Shown here in pieces: positions 11,614 through 20,340 of a stretch of 64,000 nucleotides of DNA. The translations under genes and the position numbers were made by a program. Under the pieces are notes generated by a model. The model ran no database searches. It had not been told where the DNA came from and saw nothing but the letters and a program-made list of their open reading frames with translations. Source of the stretch: Saccharopolyspora sp. NFXS83 (lineage in GTDB: Bacteria; Actinomycetota; Actinomycetes; Mycobacteriales; Pseudonocardiaceae); contig NZ_JAPFGB010000006.1 of assembly GCF_026241095.1 (NCBI RefSeq), positions 248,001 to 312,000 of the forward strand. Direction: 5' to 3'. Each line of letters starts with the position of its first letter. Position 1 is the stretch's first letter.

Positions 11614-12654
11614 ATGTCCGAACCTTCCGAATCCGGCGTGCACCGGTTGAAGGTCGACGCAGTCGTCGAGGAGACCCCGGACGCGATCTCCTTGGTCTTC
11701 GCCGTCCCGGACGGCGGCGAGTTCGCCTACCGGCCGGGCCAGTTCCTGACGCTGCGCGTCCCCGACGAGCACGGCGGGTCGGTGGCCCGGTGCTACTCGC
11801 TGTCGAGCTCGCCGCACACCGACTCCGCGCCGCGGGTCACCGTCAAGCGCGTCCCAGGCGGACATGGGTCGAACTGGTTGTGCGACAACGCGACCGCGGG
11901 GTCCATAGTGGACGTGCTGGCTCCGGACGGCGGGTTCACGCCGAAGTCGCTGGACGGGAACTTCCTGATGCTCGCGGGTGGCAGCGGGATCACCCCCATC
12001 ATGTCGATCGTGCGCTCGGTGCTGGCCGGTGGCGACGGCCGGATCGTGCTGATCTACGCGAACCGCGACGAGCAGTCGGTGATCTTCGCCGCGGCGCTGC
12101 GGGAGCTCTCCGCTCGGCATCCGGGGCGGCTCGCGGTCGTGCACTGGCTGGAAACCGTGCAGGGGCTGCCGGACGAGCCGTCGCTGCGGGCGCTGGCGGA
12201 ACCGTTCGCGGACTACGAGGCGTTCGTCTGCGGCCCGGGCGCGTTCATGGACGTCGCGTCCGGCGCGCTCGCGCCCCTCGGCTTCGCCAGGAACCGGCTG
12301 CACGTCGAACGCTTCCTGTCCCTGGCGGAGAACCCGTTCGAGCGGGGCGACGAGCCGGAGCCGCCCGGGGCCGCCCGGCCCGACGCGACCGTCGAGGTCG
12401 ACATCGACGGAGCCCGCCACCGGCTCGACTGGCCGCGTCGGCAGCGGCTGCTGGACCTGCTGCTGGAACGCGGAATCGACGCGCCCTACTCGTGCAGGCA
12501 GGGCGCGTGCAGCGCGTGCGCGTGCCGCATCAGCGGTGGTGAGGTGAGCATGGTGCGCAACGACATCCTGGAGCAGGAGGACCTCGACGACGGCATCGTG
12601 CTGGCCTGCCAGTCGCTCCCGGTCACCGCCGAAGTCCACGTCAGCTACGAGTGA
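11614..12654 (+). CDS. kshB: 3-ketosteroid 9-alpha-hydroxylase reductase KshB
   Basis: A 346-residue class IA oxygenase reductase. Domains in order: FAD-binding (RCYSLSSSP near 60), NAD-binding (MLAGGSGITPIMS near 118 and VCGPG near 206), and a C-terminal plant-type [2Fe-2S] domain with CRQGACSACAC near 292 and a further Cys in VLACQS. It passes electrons from NADH to the Rieske centre of KshA. An acidic loop with many Pro and Glu joins the last two domains. It lies nine bases after the small cysteine protein in the kstD operon. Confidence 0.93.
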   Translation: MSEPSESGVHRLKVDAVVEETPDAISLVFAVPDGGEFAYRPGQFLTLRVPDEHGGSVARCYSLSSSPHTDSAPRVTVKRVPGGHGSNWLCDNATAGSIVDVLAPDGGFTPKSLDGNFLMLAGGSGITPIMSIVRSVLAGGDGRIVLIYANRDEQSVIFAAALRELSARHPGRLAVVHWLETVQGLPDEPSLRALAEPFADYEAFVCGPGAFMDVASGALAPLGFARNRLHVERFLSLAENPFERGDEPEPPGAARPDATVEVDIDGARHRLDWPRRQRLLDLLLERGIDAPYSCRQGACSACACRISGGEVSMVRNDILEQEDLDDGIVLACQSLPVTAEVHVSYE

Positions 12655-12663
12655 GGGAACCCC

Positions 12664-13527
12664 ATGCCCATCGATCCCGAGGTCGCGATCGGCGCGACCG
12701 TGGCCGCTCAGGACGTCGAGTGGAGCTCGTCCGACGTGCTGCTCTACCAGCTCGCGCTCGGCGCCGGGAATCCGCCGACCGATCCCGGCGAGCTCCGCTA
12801 CGCCTACGAGCAGGACCTGCACGTGCTGCCGTCGTTCGCGGTGGTGGCCCCGAACCTGCGCCAGTTCGAGCCACCGGCGCTGTCGTTCCCCGGCGTCGAG
12901 ATCGACCTGGCGAAGGTGCTGCACGGCGGCCAGGAGATCACTGTGCACCGCCCGTTCCCCGCCGCCGGCGGCGCGCACGCGACGACCCGCATCGTCGACG
13001 TGCAGGACAAGGGCAAGGCGGCGGTGATCGTGCAGGAGACCACGATGACCGACGCGGCCGGCCCGGTGTGCACGGCCCGCTCGACCATCTTCGCCCGCGG
13101 CGAAGGAGGTTTCGGCGGGCACCGCGGCTCCTCGCAGCGGGCCGAACCGCCGCAGCGGGAACCGGATGTCGTCGCGGACTCCCCCACCTGGCCGCAGCAG
13201 GCGTTGCTCTACCGGCTCTGCGGCGACCGCAACCCGCTGCACGCCGACCCCGCGTTCGCTGAGGCGGCCGGTTTCCCCGCCCCGATCCTGCACGGCCTGT
13301 GCACCTACGGCGTGGTGTGCAAGGCCATCGCCGACACCGCGCTCGGCGGCGAGGTGCACCGGATGTCGTCGTACGCGGCGCGCTTCACCGGAGTCGTGTT
13401 CCCCGGCGAGACCATCCGCACCCGGATCTGGCAGGAGGGCGGCGGGCGGCTGGTGGCGACGTCGTCGGTCCTGGAGCGCGACGAAGCCCCCGTGCTCGGG
13501 GACATCGTCGTCACCACGACGGGCTGA
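12664..13527 (+). CDS. MaoC-family enoyl-CoA hydratase, Rv3538-like
   Basis: A 287-residue two-hotdog MaoC-like hydratase. The N-terminal half is a degenerate hotdog and the C-terminal half carries the hydratase-2 motif (YRLCGDRNPLHADPAFA), with the catalytic Asp and His, followed by PILHGLCTYG. Mycobacterial Rv3538, next to kstD, has the same length and architecture and is associated with steroid side-chain degradation. Here it ends the kstD-kshA-kshB run, nine bases after kshB, and converges on the next gene with a four-base gap. A hydratase step on a steroid-CoA thioester is likely; the exact intermediate is not shown. Confidence 0.83.
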   Translation: MPIDPEVAIGATVAAQDVEWSSSDVLLYQLALGAGNPPTDPGELRYAYEQDLHVLPSFAVVAPNLRQFEPPALSFPGVEIDLAKVLHGGQEITVHRPFPAAGGAHATTRIVDVQDKGKAAVIVQETTMTDAAGPVCTARSTIFARGEGGFGGHRGSSQRAEPPQREPDVVADSPTWPQQALLYRLCGDRNPLHADPAFAEAAGFPAPILHGLCTYGVVCKAIADTALGGEVHRMSSYAARFTGVVFPGETIRTRIWQEGGGRLVATSSVLERDEAPVLGDIVVTTTG

Positions 13528-13531
13528 CGGG

Positions 13532-14737
13532 TCAGATCAACGGCGTGATCTGGTCTTCGATCCCCAGCAGTGCGCGGCCGTAGATCTCGGTCGCGATCGC
13601 GGGGTTGATCACCGCGTGGCGCCCGGCGACCTCCTGGTCGCGCCAGATCCGCTGCAGCGGGTTGGCCTCGGCGAAGCTGCCCGCGCCGCCGATGTTGAGC
13701 AGGAGGTCGAGGGCTTCGCGCGTCCGCACGGCGATCGAGCCGGTGTCCATCCGCACCCGCGTGCGGTGGAACTCCGGCATGTACTCCGGACCGGCCGCCC
13801 AGGTGTCGATGTCCGTGGCCGCTCTGGTGAGGTGCAGTTCCGCGGTGTCGATGAGCTGCGCGGCCTCGGCCAGCTGCATCTGGGTGGACGGGGCGTGCTC
13901 GGAGTTCTCGTAGAAGGTGTAGGCGATCTTCTTGCCCTTGTGCAGCGTTCCCAGCACCGCGTCGAGACCGCCGCGGGCGAGTCCGAGCAGCGGCGCGGCC
14001 AGGATGATGATCAGCACCGGCGCGAACGCAGACCGGTACAGCACCTCGTCCTCGTGCTCGGTCGGGTAGTCGCCCCGCAGCGCGCGGGACACCGACAGGA
14101 TGCGGTGCTCGGGGACGAAGATCTCCTCGCCGACCAGCGTGTTGCTCCCGGTCCCGCGCATCCCGCTGACGAACCAGGTGTCGACGACTTCGAGCTCCTC
14201 CATCGGGACCAGCGCCAGGCCCTGGTCGATCTGCTCGCCGGCGTCGTCGACCACCGGGATGCCCACCAGCGCCCACTGGGCGTGCGCGCATCCGGAGGCG
14301 AACGCCCACTTCCCGGTGACGACCTGGCCGCCCTCGACCGCCGTGCTGGACGCGCTCGGCTCGATGACTCCGCAGACGCGGGCGTCGGGGTCCTCCCCGA
14401 ACACCTCCTGCTGGGCCCTCTCGGGGAGGAGCCCGACCATCCAGTGGCAGGTGTTGATCAGGGTGATCACCCACGCGGTCGAGCCGCACCCCCTGCCCAG
14501 TTCGGAGACGACCCGCACGAACGTGCGGAGGTCGGTCTGGTGCCCGCCGAACCTCGCCGGGGTGAGCGCCTTGAACAGGCCCGCTTCCCGCAGGGCCCGC
14601 ACGTTCTCGTCCGGGAGCTCGCGGTGCTGCTCGGCCGTGGGCGCGTTCCGGCTCAGCAGCTCCACCAGCGCGGCGGCCCGCTCGGGCAGCGTCGGCTCGT
14701 CGTCACTGGTCTCGGGCGAATCACCGGTGCCGGCCAT
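13532..14737 (-). CDS. HsaA-like flavin-dependent monooxygenase (second paralogue)
   Basis: A 401-residue protein of the acyl-CoA dehydrogenase-fold monooxygenase group, clearly related to HsaA: GCGSTAWVITLINT near 90, GKWAFASGCAHAQW near 140 and a GMRGTGSNT segment correspond block by block. It has no neighbouring reductase, so it would need HsaB or another flavin reductase. The ATG at 14737 follows a good GGAGGTGA. It is monocistronic and convergent with the hydratase gene. It may hydroxylate another phenolic or side-chain-derived intermediate, but could also be a non-steroid phenol or indole hydroxylase. Confidence 0.8.
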   Translation of the reverse strand: MAGTGDSPETSDDEPTLPERAAALVELLSRNAPTAEQHRELPDENVRALREAGLFKALTPARFGGHQTDLRTFVRVVSELGRGCGSTAWVITLINTCHWMVGLLPERAQQEVFGEDPDARVCGVIEPSASSTAVEGGQVVTGKWAFASGCAHAQWALVGIPVVDDAGEQIDQGLALVPMEELEVVDTWFVSGMRGTGSNTLVGEEIFVPEHRILSVSRALRGDYPTEHEDEVLYRSAFAPVLIIILAAPLLGLARGGLDAVLGTLHKGKKIAYTFYENSEHAPSTQMQLAEAAQLIDTAELHLTRAATDIDTWAAGPEYMPEFHRTRVRMDTGSIAVRTREALDLLLNIGGAGSFAEANPLQRIWRDQEVAGRHAVINPAIATEIYGRALLGIEDQITPLI

Positions 14738-15000
14738 GGCTCACCTCCACGAAGGGACGATGTCGGGGCAGGCTCCGGCGACCACCCGACGTGTGCGAAC
14801 CCGGGGCGGAACGAGCGGCCCCTGATTCCGCCGTCACCCTAATGAACGACGATGCCCCGATTACCGCAGAGATGCGGCATCGATCCGTGGACTTCCTCCG
14901 GGCGGCGCCGTGGTGCGGCCCCGCGCGAGGCGCGAGTCCTGATCGAATTCGACTGGATCTTCCCGCCCGCGCGCAGCACCGTTCGGCCGAAACGCGCTCG

Positions 15001-16452
15001 TCAGCCCTGCGCAGCGGCGTTGAGGAGGTCCAGCGCGCTGTGCTGGCAGCCGTGGCCGTCGCCTGGCGCGACGTACGGCCCGTTCCAGTGCGGGCCGTAG
15101 GCGTCGAGCGAGTCGCGGTCGTTCGCGTGCGCGGCCTCCGCCTGCCGCGCCAGGTAAGCGGCGTAGGGCCGGTCGTCGAGCGCCGCATCGAGCACGCCGA
15201 GCCCGCGCGCGTACGGCCCCTTGAACGACGCCCCGTCGCCGAAGCAGTCGTCGGCTTCGACGGGCTCGCGCAGAACCCCGCCCGGGTTCAAGTACTCAGA
15301 AGCGGTCGAGGCGTCGGCCAAGGCGCGGGCCCGGTCCAGCAGCTCCTGCTCACCGGTCGCCCGGTGCAGTTCGACGAGCCCGCCGAGCAGCACGCCCTGG
15401 TTGTAGGTCCAGGTGGTGTCGCCGTTGTTCGCGCAGCCCTCGGTGATCCCGTCGTTGACCAGGCCGGCCGCGTTGATCATGCCGCTGGCGTCGAACCACG
15501 CCCACTCGTCGCGAGCGCGTTGCAGGTAGGTCGCGTCACCGGGGATCCTGTTGTGCAGCGCGGCGTTGAGCTGCAGGTACAGCTCGTTGGTGATGGCGTT
15601 CTTGTAGGTCTTGCGCTGGTTCCACAGCACTCCCCCGCCGCAGTCCGAAGTCCAGTGCGCGGCCATGTGGTCGGCGTCCGCGCGCGCGGTCTCCAGGTAG
15701 CGGCCGTCGCCGGTGAGGTCGTAGGCGGCGATCCACGCCAAGCCCCACCACCCGGTGTCGTCGAGGTACTCGTTGGTGAAATCCCCGCCCTGCGCGTCGA
15801 GGTTGAGGTCGTAGGTGTGCGCGATGGCGTACTCGTACCCGCGCATCCCGCTGACCCGGATGTTGTCGATCAAGGCGGTGAGCGCGTTCGCCGAGGTCCA
15901 CCAGTTTCCGGTGTCGAACAGCCCGATGTCCTGGCGGTAGCGCATCATCAGCGCCGTCGCGGCGGCGGTGCTGCGGCTGCCCGCGTTCCAGTCCGGCCGC
16001 GCCCAGCCGGTGCACGCGGCGTCGCCGCCCGCCGGTGCGGCGCAGGCCCGCAGGGCGCCGACTCCGCGCGCGTTCCAGTCGTCGGCGTTGAACATGAGCG
16101 TGCGCCACCCGGTCTGCCCGGCGGGGACGGTGGTGTCGCCGAGCCTGCTACCGGATCCCCAGGTCTTGCCGCCGTCGAAGGAGCGGTCCAGCCACACCTG
16201 GTCGCCTTCGCCCGCGCCGCTGACCGAGGCCCAGCCCATCGCGTCGCCGTCGTCGACGTGCAGCTCGACGGTGCTCCCGGACGCGTCGGCGCTGACCGGG
16301 ATCCGGTCTCCGGTGGCGAGCCGCGGATCGCGCCCGTCGCAGTGCCGGTTGCAGATCTCCGCTCGTGGCGCCGCGATCGCCAGCGAAGCGAGCGGGACGC
16401 ACAGCAGCAGGCCGATCAGCGCACCGAGCGCCCGGCCCCGGTATCCGGTCAT
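15001..16452 (-). CDS. Secreted GH76-type alpha-1,6-mannanase
   Basis: A 483-residue exported protein from the ATG at 16452 (GAGAGG upstream); a GTG at 16500 would add 16 residues before the signal peptide. The N terminus RGRALGALIGLLLCVPLASLA is a signal sequence. After about 130 residues of beta-rich region comes an (alpha/alpha)6-like domain with the paired catalytic aspartates of GH76 in EYLDDTGWWGLAW near residue 230, and further family blocks YKNAITNELYL and WTYNQGVLLGGL. It probably trims alpha-mannan of fungi or mannosylated cell-envelope polymers. It stands alone between steroid and arsenic genes. Confidence 0.85.
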   Translation of the reverse strand: MTGYRGRALGALIGLLLCVPLASLAIAAPRAEICNRHCDGRDPRLATGDRIPVSADASGSTVELHVDDGDAMGWASVSGAGEGDQVWLDRSFDGGKTWGSGSRLGDTTVPAGQTGWRTLMFNADDWNARGVGALRACAAPAGGDAACTGWARPDWNAGSRSTAAATALMMRYRQDIGLFDTGNWWTSANALTALIDNIRVSGMRGYEYAIAHTYDLNLDAQGGDFTNEYLDDTGWWGLAWIAAYDLTGDGRYLETARADADHMAAHWTSDCGGGVLWNQRKTYKNAITNELYLQLNAALHNRIPGDATYLQRARDEWAWFDASGMINAAGLVNDGITEGCANNGDTTWTYNQGVLLGGLVELHRATGEQELLDRARALADASTASEYLNPGGVLREPVEADDCFGDGASFKGPYARGLGVLDAALDDRPYAAYLARQAEAAHANDRDSLDAYGPHWNGPYVAPGDGHGCQHSALDLLNAAAQG

Positions 16453-16740
16453 CGCAAGCCCTCTCGGCACCCGCCCGAGTTCGGGCGGAACGACTTCCAC
16501 GATCTTCGCGGTTCCGGCGCGCTGTCAACGGATCGTCGCAGGTTGGCGACGTTCGGCCCAACGCCGTGGCTCCGGGACGCGCGGAAACCGGGCAGTGGCG
16601 GGGCGTTCGCCGGATGCGCCCAGGTCGACGGTTCGCGTCACCCCGCAGCCGCGTGATCCCCGAGCACCCTGGGCAGGGCGTTCCTCCGGACGGCCGCGGA
16701 CTTCGCGTCCGGCAGCGATGACCTCGGGGCGCGGGGGTGC

Positions 16741-17148
16741 TCAGTCCTCGCCGTCGGTGAGTTCTCCGAGCAGGCCGCGCACCCGGGCGTCGATCTCGTC
16801 GCGGATGCGGCGGACCACCTCGATCGGCTGCCCGGCGGGATCGTCGAGCGCCCAGTCCAGGTAGCGCTTGCCGGGGAAGACGGGGCAGGCGTCCCCGCAG
16901 CCCATGGTGATCACCACGTCCGCGGCTTCGACCGCATCGGCGCGCAACGGCTTCGGGAACTCCCGGGAGAGGTCGAGGCCCCATTCGGCCAGCACCTCCC
17001 GCGCGGCCGGGTTGATCTCGGCGGCCGGTGCGGAACCGGCGGAGCGCACGGTCACGCGACCGGCCGCGTGGTGGTCGAGCAGCGCGGCGGCCAGCTGCGA
17101 TCGGCCGGCGTTGTGCACGCACACGAACAGCACTTCGGGCACTGGCAT
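16741..17148 (-). CDS. arsC: Arsenate reductase, low-molecular-weight phosphatase type
   Basis: A 135-residue ArsC with the P-loop CVHNAGRS (C-x5-R) at residues 10-17 and a second redox region TMGCGDACPVFPGKRY with two Cys. It reduces arsenate to arsenite using a thiol relay. The ATG at 17148 has GAGGAG immediately upstream. It lies 38 bases downstream of the acr3 stop on the same strand, so reduction and efflux are coupled in one operon under ArsR. Confidence 0.92.
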   Translation of the reverse strand: MPVPEVLFVCVHNAGRSQLAAALLDHHAAGRVTVRSAGSAPAAEINPAAREVLAEWGLDLSREFPKPLRADAVEAADVVITMGCGDACPVFPGKRYLDWALDDPAGQPIEVVRRIRDEIDARVRGLLGELTDGED

Positions 17149-17186
17149 GCTCCTCCTCGCCGTGCGGTCGAATTCAAGGCGCGAGT

Positions 17187-18248
17187 TCAGGCTCGGGCGA
17201 AGTACCGCCTGCCCCACAACGACACGTAGACCAGTCCGACGAGCACCGGAACCTCGATCAGCGGCCCGACCACCCCGGCCAGCGCCTGCCCGGAGGTCAC
17301 GCCGAACGTCGCGATGGCGACGGCGATGGCGAGTTCGAAGTTGTTGCCCGCGGCGGTGAACGCCAGCGTCGCCGAACGCGCGTAGCCCATCCCCAGCGCC
17401 CGCCCGAGCAGCAGCGAGCCCGCCCACATCACCGCGAAGTAGGCCAGCAGCGGCACCGCGATGCGCGCGACGTCCCATGGCCGGGTGGTGATCTGCTCGC
17501 CTTGCAGCGCGAACAGCATCACGATGGTGAACAGCAGCCCGCACAGCGCCAGCGGCCCGACCCGCGGCAGGAACGTCCCCTCGTACCAGGCACGTCCCTT
17601 GATCCGTTCCCCGAACGTGCGGCTGAGGTAGCCCGCCACCAGTGGCACCCCGAGGAAGACCAGCACGGATCCGGCGATGTCCCACGGCGATACCGCGAGT
17701 TCCGCCTGCGCCAGCCCCAGCCAGCCGGGGAGCACGGACAGGTAGAACCAGCCGAGCCCGGCGAACGCGAGCACTTGGAACACGGAGTTCAGCGCGACCA
17801 GCACCGCCGCGGCCTCGCGGTCACCGCAGGCCAGGTCGTTCCAGATGATCACCATCGCGATGCAGCGCGCCAGCCCGACGATGATCAGCCCGGTGCGGTA
17901 CTCCGGCAGGTCCGGCAGGAACGTCCAGGCCAGCGCGAACATCAGCGCCGGACCCAGGACCCAGTTCAGCAGCAGCGAGCTCAGCAGCAGCCGCTTGTCC
18001 CCGGTCACCGCGTCGAGCCGGTCGTAGCGGACCTTCGCCAGCACCGGGTACATCATCACCAGCAGCCCGATGGCGATCGGCAGCGAGATGCCGTCGATCC
18101 GCACGGCGTCGAGCGCCGGGCCGAGACCGGGTATCCAGCGTCCCGCGAGCAGCCCCGCGACCATGGCGGCCCCGATCCACAGCGGCAGCAGCCGGTCGAG
18201 CGCGGACAGCCTCGCCGTCACCGCGGCTTCGGGAGTGGTGGTGGTCAT
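17187..18248 (-). CDS. acr3: Arsenite efflux permease ACR3
   Basis: A 353-residue integral membrane protein with ten predicted hydrophobic segments, of the ACR3 (BASS) family. The conserved TM4 cysteine required for arsenite transport is in GLARCIAMVIIWNDLACGD, and TM9 shows the family block FTAAGNNFELAIAVAIA. It exports As(III) and perhaps Sb(III) using the proton motive force. The ATG at 18248 overlaps the arsR stop (ATGA), so arsR-acr3-arsC form one transcript. Confidence 0.94.
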   Translation of the reverse strand: MTTTTPEAAVTARLSALDRLLPLWIGAAMVAGLLAGRWIPGLGPALDAVRIDGISLPIAIGLLVMMYPVLAKVRYDRLDAVTGDKRLLLSSLLLNWVLGPALMFALAWTFLPDLPEYRTGLIIVGLARCIAMVIIWNDLACGDREAAAVLVALNSVFQVLAFAGLGWFYLSVLPGWLGLAQAELAVSPWDIAGSVLVFLGVPLVAGYLSRTFGERIKGRAWYEGTFLPRVGPLALCGLLFTIVMLFALQGEQITTRPWDVARIAVPLLAYFAVMWAGSLLLGRALGMGYARSATLAFTAAGNNFELAIAVAIATFGVTSGQALAGVVGPLIEVPVLVGLVYVSLWGRRYFARA

Positions 18249-18589
18249 GCGGGAACGTCCGAGGCCGTGGGGGCGAGCACGTCCGAGAGGGCGGCCAGCG
18301 CCTCGGCGCGCACCCGGTAGTAGATCCAGGTGCCGCGCCGTTCCCCTTCGATCACCCCGGCTTCGCGCAGCACCTTGAGGTGGTGCGAGATCGTCGGCCC
18401 CGACAGCTCGAACGCGCCGGTCAGATCGCACACGCACGCTTCGCCGCCCGCGTGCGAAGCGATCAGCGACAGCAACCGGAGCCGCACCGGCTCACCGATG
18501 GCCTTGAAGACGCGGGCCAGTTCCACGGAGCGGTCCGCGCTCAGCGGCTCCCGCAGCATCGGCGAGCAGCAGAGCTCTTGGTTCGACAT
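18245..18589 (-). CDS. arsR: Arsenic-responsive repressor ArsR
   Basis: A 114-residue winged-helix repressor of the ArsR/SmtB family, from ATG 18589. The metal-sensing site is the EACVCDL motif near residue 46 in the alpha-3 helix; extra Cys lie in ELCCSP near the N terminus. The recognition helix follows in LSGPTISHHLKVLREAGV. It is the first gene of arsR-acr3-arsC and diverges from arsI across an 80-bp spacer that has an inverted repeat, so it probably represses both directions until As(III) binds. Confidence 0.92.
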   Translation of the reverse strand: MSNQELCCSPMLREPLSADRSVELARVFKAIGEPVRLRLLSLIASHAGGEACVCDLTGAFELSGPTISHHLKVLREAGVIEGERRGTWIYYRVRAEALAALSDVLAPTASDVPA

Positions 18590-18608
18590 GCTTCTAACTT
18601 GACACACG

Positions 18609-18645
18609 TCGAAACAACGGCGCAAGCTCGTGGTGCCTGTTTCGA
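18609..18645. promoter_or_regulatory. Inverted repeat between arsR and arsI, likely ArsR site
   Basis: TCGAAACA at 18609-18616 is the exact inverse of TGTTTCGA at 18638-18645. The pair fills the divergent arsR/arsI promoter region, where an ArsR dimer would be expected to bind. The long 22-base spacing leaves room for two half-site pairs, so the exact operator is not fixed. Confidence 0.5.
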
Positions 18646-18669
18646 TGAACGTCTAGATAGGGGTTCGTG

Positions 18670-19083
18670 ATGTCCCGCCTGCAACTCGCCCTCCGCGTCG
18701 GTGACCTGGAGGGTTCGATCGCCTTCTACCGCAAGCTGCTCGGCGCGGAACCTGCCAAGCTCCGCCCCGGCTACGCGAACTTCGCCGTCGACGAACCACC
18801 GATGAAACTGGTCCTGCTGCAAGGGGAGATCGGCCAGGACACCGCGCTCGACCACCTCGGCGTCGAAGTCGGCAGCACCGAGGAGGTCACCGACGCCACC
18901 GCTCGCCTCACCGAGCTCGGCCTGTTCGCGGAACCGGAGCAGGACACCACCTGCTGCTACGCCCGCCAGGACAAGGTGTGGGTGCACGGCCCCGGCCGCG
19001 AGCCGTGGGAGGTCTACGCGGTGAAGGCCGACTCCCCCACCTTCGGCCCGACCGGAACCGAGGCCTGCTGCACCACGACGTGA
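18670..19083 (+). CDS. arsI: ArsI/CadI-type glyoxalase-fold protein
   Basis: A 137-residue single VOC-domain protein. ArsI enzymes cleave the C-As bond of trivalent organoarsenicals using Fe(II); the characteristic adjacent cysteines are present in DTTCCYARQDKVWV, metal-ligand candidates are His in LDHLGVEVG and Glu in PWEVYAVK. A second Cys pair closes the protein (EACCTTT). Mycobacterial CadI (Rv2641) sits beside arsR in the same way. The ATG at 18670 follows an AGGGG. Divergence from arsR suggests common control. Cadmium or arsenic induction cannot be told apart here. Confidence 0.87.
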   Translation: MSRLQLALRVGDLEGSIAFYRKLLGAEPAKLRPGYANFAVDEPPMKLVLLQGEIGQDTALDHLGVEVGSTEEVTDATARLTELGLFAEPEQDTTCCYARQDKVWVHGPGREPWEVYAVKADSPTFGPTGTEACCTTT

Positions 19084-19115
19084 CCAGGTCGAACCCGCCC
19101 GCGGTCCGGCACCGG

Positions 19116-19162
19116 GTGAACGGGCCGTTCGCCCAACGGGATCGGACGAACGGTCCGTTCAC
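19116..19162. repeat. 47-bp double-palindromic repeat, copy 1
   Basis: Two 16-base arms, GTGAACGGGCCGTTCG and CGAACGGTCCGTTCAC, flank 15 bases. Each arm contains the 13-bp near-palindrome GAACGGNCCGTTC and the arms are inverse copies of each other with one mismatch. It lies between the convergent arsI and MFS genes, and the MFS stop codon is formed by its last bases. Confidence 0.9.
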
Positions 19163-20340
19163 CTCCTCCCGTTCCCGCCCGCAGCGCCGCCGAGCGGGAG
19201 GCGGCGGGCGAGGAAGGTGGTGCCCGCGAGGCCGAGGGCGGTGGCGAGCAGGACTCCGGCGGCACCGACGCCGCTGGCCACCAAGCCCACCGCGCCGGGC
19301 AGCACGACCTGGCCCGCGCGGTTTCCGGTGAGGCGCAACGACATCGCGCGACCGCGCAGCCCCGGCGGGGTCGACTCCGCCAGCCACGACATCGTCAGCG
19401 GCTGCCCGACCCCGAGCCCGAGACCCGCGACGAGCACCGCGACCGCGAGCACCCAGATCGGCACCGGAGCCGCGGTGAGCGCGAGACCCACCGCCGAGGC
19501 GGTGAGGCTCAGGGCCAGCAGGCGGCGGCGACCGAGCAATCGCGTGCTCCGCCCGAGGAAGAACCGCGACACCATCGAGGCGACGGCCCGCAGGCCCAGC
19601 AGCCCGCCGACCACGCCGGAGGCGATGCCGCGCTCCGCCCCGAGCGCGGGCAGGTAGACCAGCGACAGGTCCACCGCCGCGAGCACCACGCAACTCGTGC
19701 TCAGCGCCGGGAGCAGACCGGGCAGCCGCAGCAGTTCGCGCACGCCCGGCGAGCCCTCCGGCCCGGACCCGGCCGACGGGGCGCCGCCGGTGAAGCCGAA
19801 CGAGCACACCAGCAGCGCGGCGGCGAGCGCCGTCGCGCCCCAGAAGATCGGCGTGGTGTCCGGGATGGCCTGCGACCCGCCGAACACGACGATCATCAGG
19901 GGTCCCGCCGCCTGCCCCAGCGAGGCGGCGAACGTGTAGTACCCGAACGCCGCGTCCAGCCGGGCCGACGACGTCTTGTTCGCGACCAGCGCCTGCTGGC
20001 CGATCACGGAGCACAGGTGCCCGGTGCCCAGCAGCACGTTGCCCGCCACCAGCCCCGGCACCGATCCGCCCAGCAGCAGGAAGCACGCGCCCGACGCGCA
20101 CAGCAGCACGCCACCGGCGATCATGACCCGCCGCTCCCCCAGCCGGTCCACGATGTGCCCGGCCGGTAGCGCCAGCACCAGCGGCACCAGCGCGAAGCTG
20201 CCGGAGAGCACGCCCAGCCAGGAGGCGGGCACGTCGAGCTCCAGCGCGCGGTAGGTCGTCGCGGGACGGAGCACGAACGTGACGACCTGCGTCAGCACCG
20301 CGTGCGCCAGCAGGATGGAGATCCGCCGGTCGAACTTCAC
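19159..20340 (-). CDS. MFS transporter
   Basis: A 393-residue major facilitator with about twelve hydrophobic segments. The conserved loop 2-3 motif appears as GHIVDRLGERRVMIAGG near residue 61, and a related repeat RSTRLLGRRRLLA occurs in the second half. It starts with GTG at 20340. No substrate can be deduced; drug or metabolite efflux is the usual role. Its stop codon lies within the 47-bp repeat at 19116-19162. Upstream is a 472-bp spacer with a TATAAA-like element and inverted repeats. Confidence 0.8.
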   Translation of the reverse strand: MKFDRRISILLAHAVLTQVVTFVLRPATTYRALELDVPASWLGVLSGSFALVPLVLALPAGHIVDRLGERRVMIAGGVLLCASGACFLLLGGSVPGLVAGNVLLGTGHLCSVIGQQALVANKTSSARLDAAFGYYTFAASLGQAAGPLMIVVFGGSQAIPDTTPIFWGATALAAALLVCSFGFTGGAPSAGSGPEGSPGVRELLRLPGLLPALSTSCVVLAAVDLSLVYLPALGAERGIASGVVGGLLGLRAVASMVSRFFLGRSTRLLGRRRLLALSLTASAVGLALTAAPVPIWVLAVAVLVAGLGLGVGQPLTMSWLAESTPPGLRGRAMSLRLTGNRAGQVVLPGAVGLVASGVGAAGVLLATALGLAGTTFLARRLPLGGAAGGNGRR

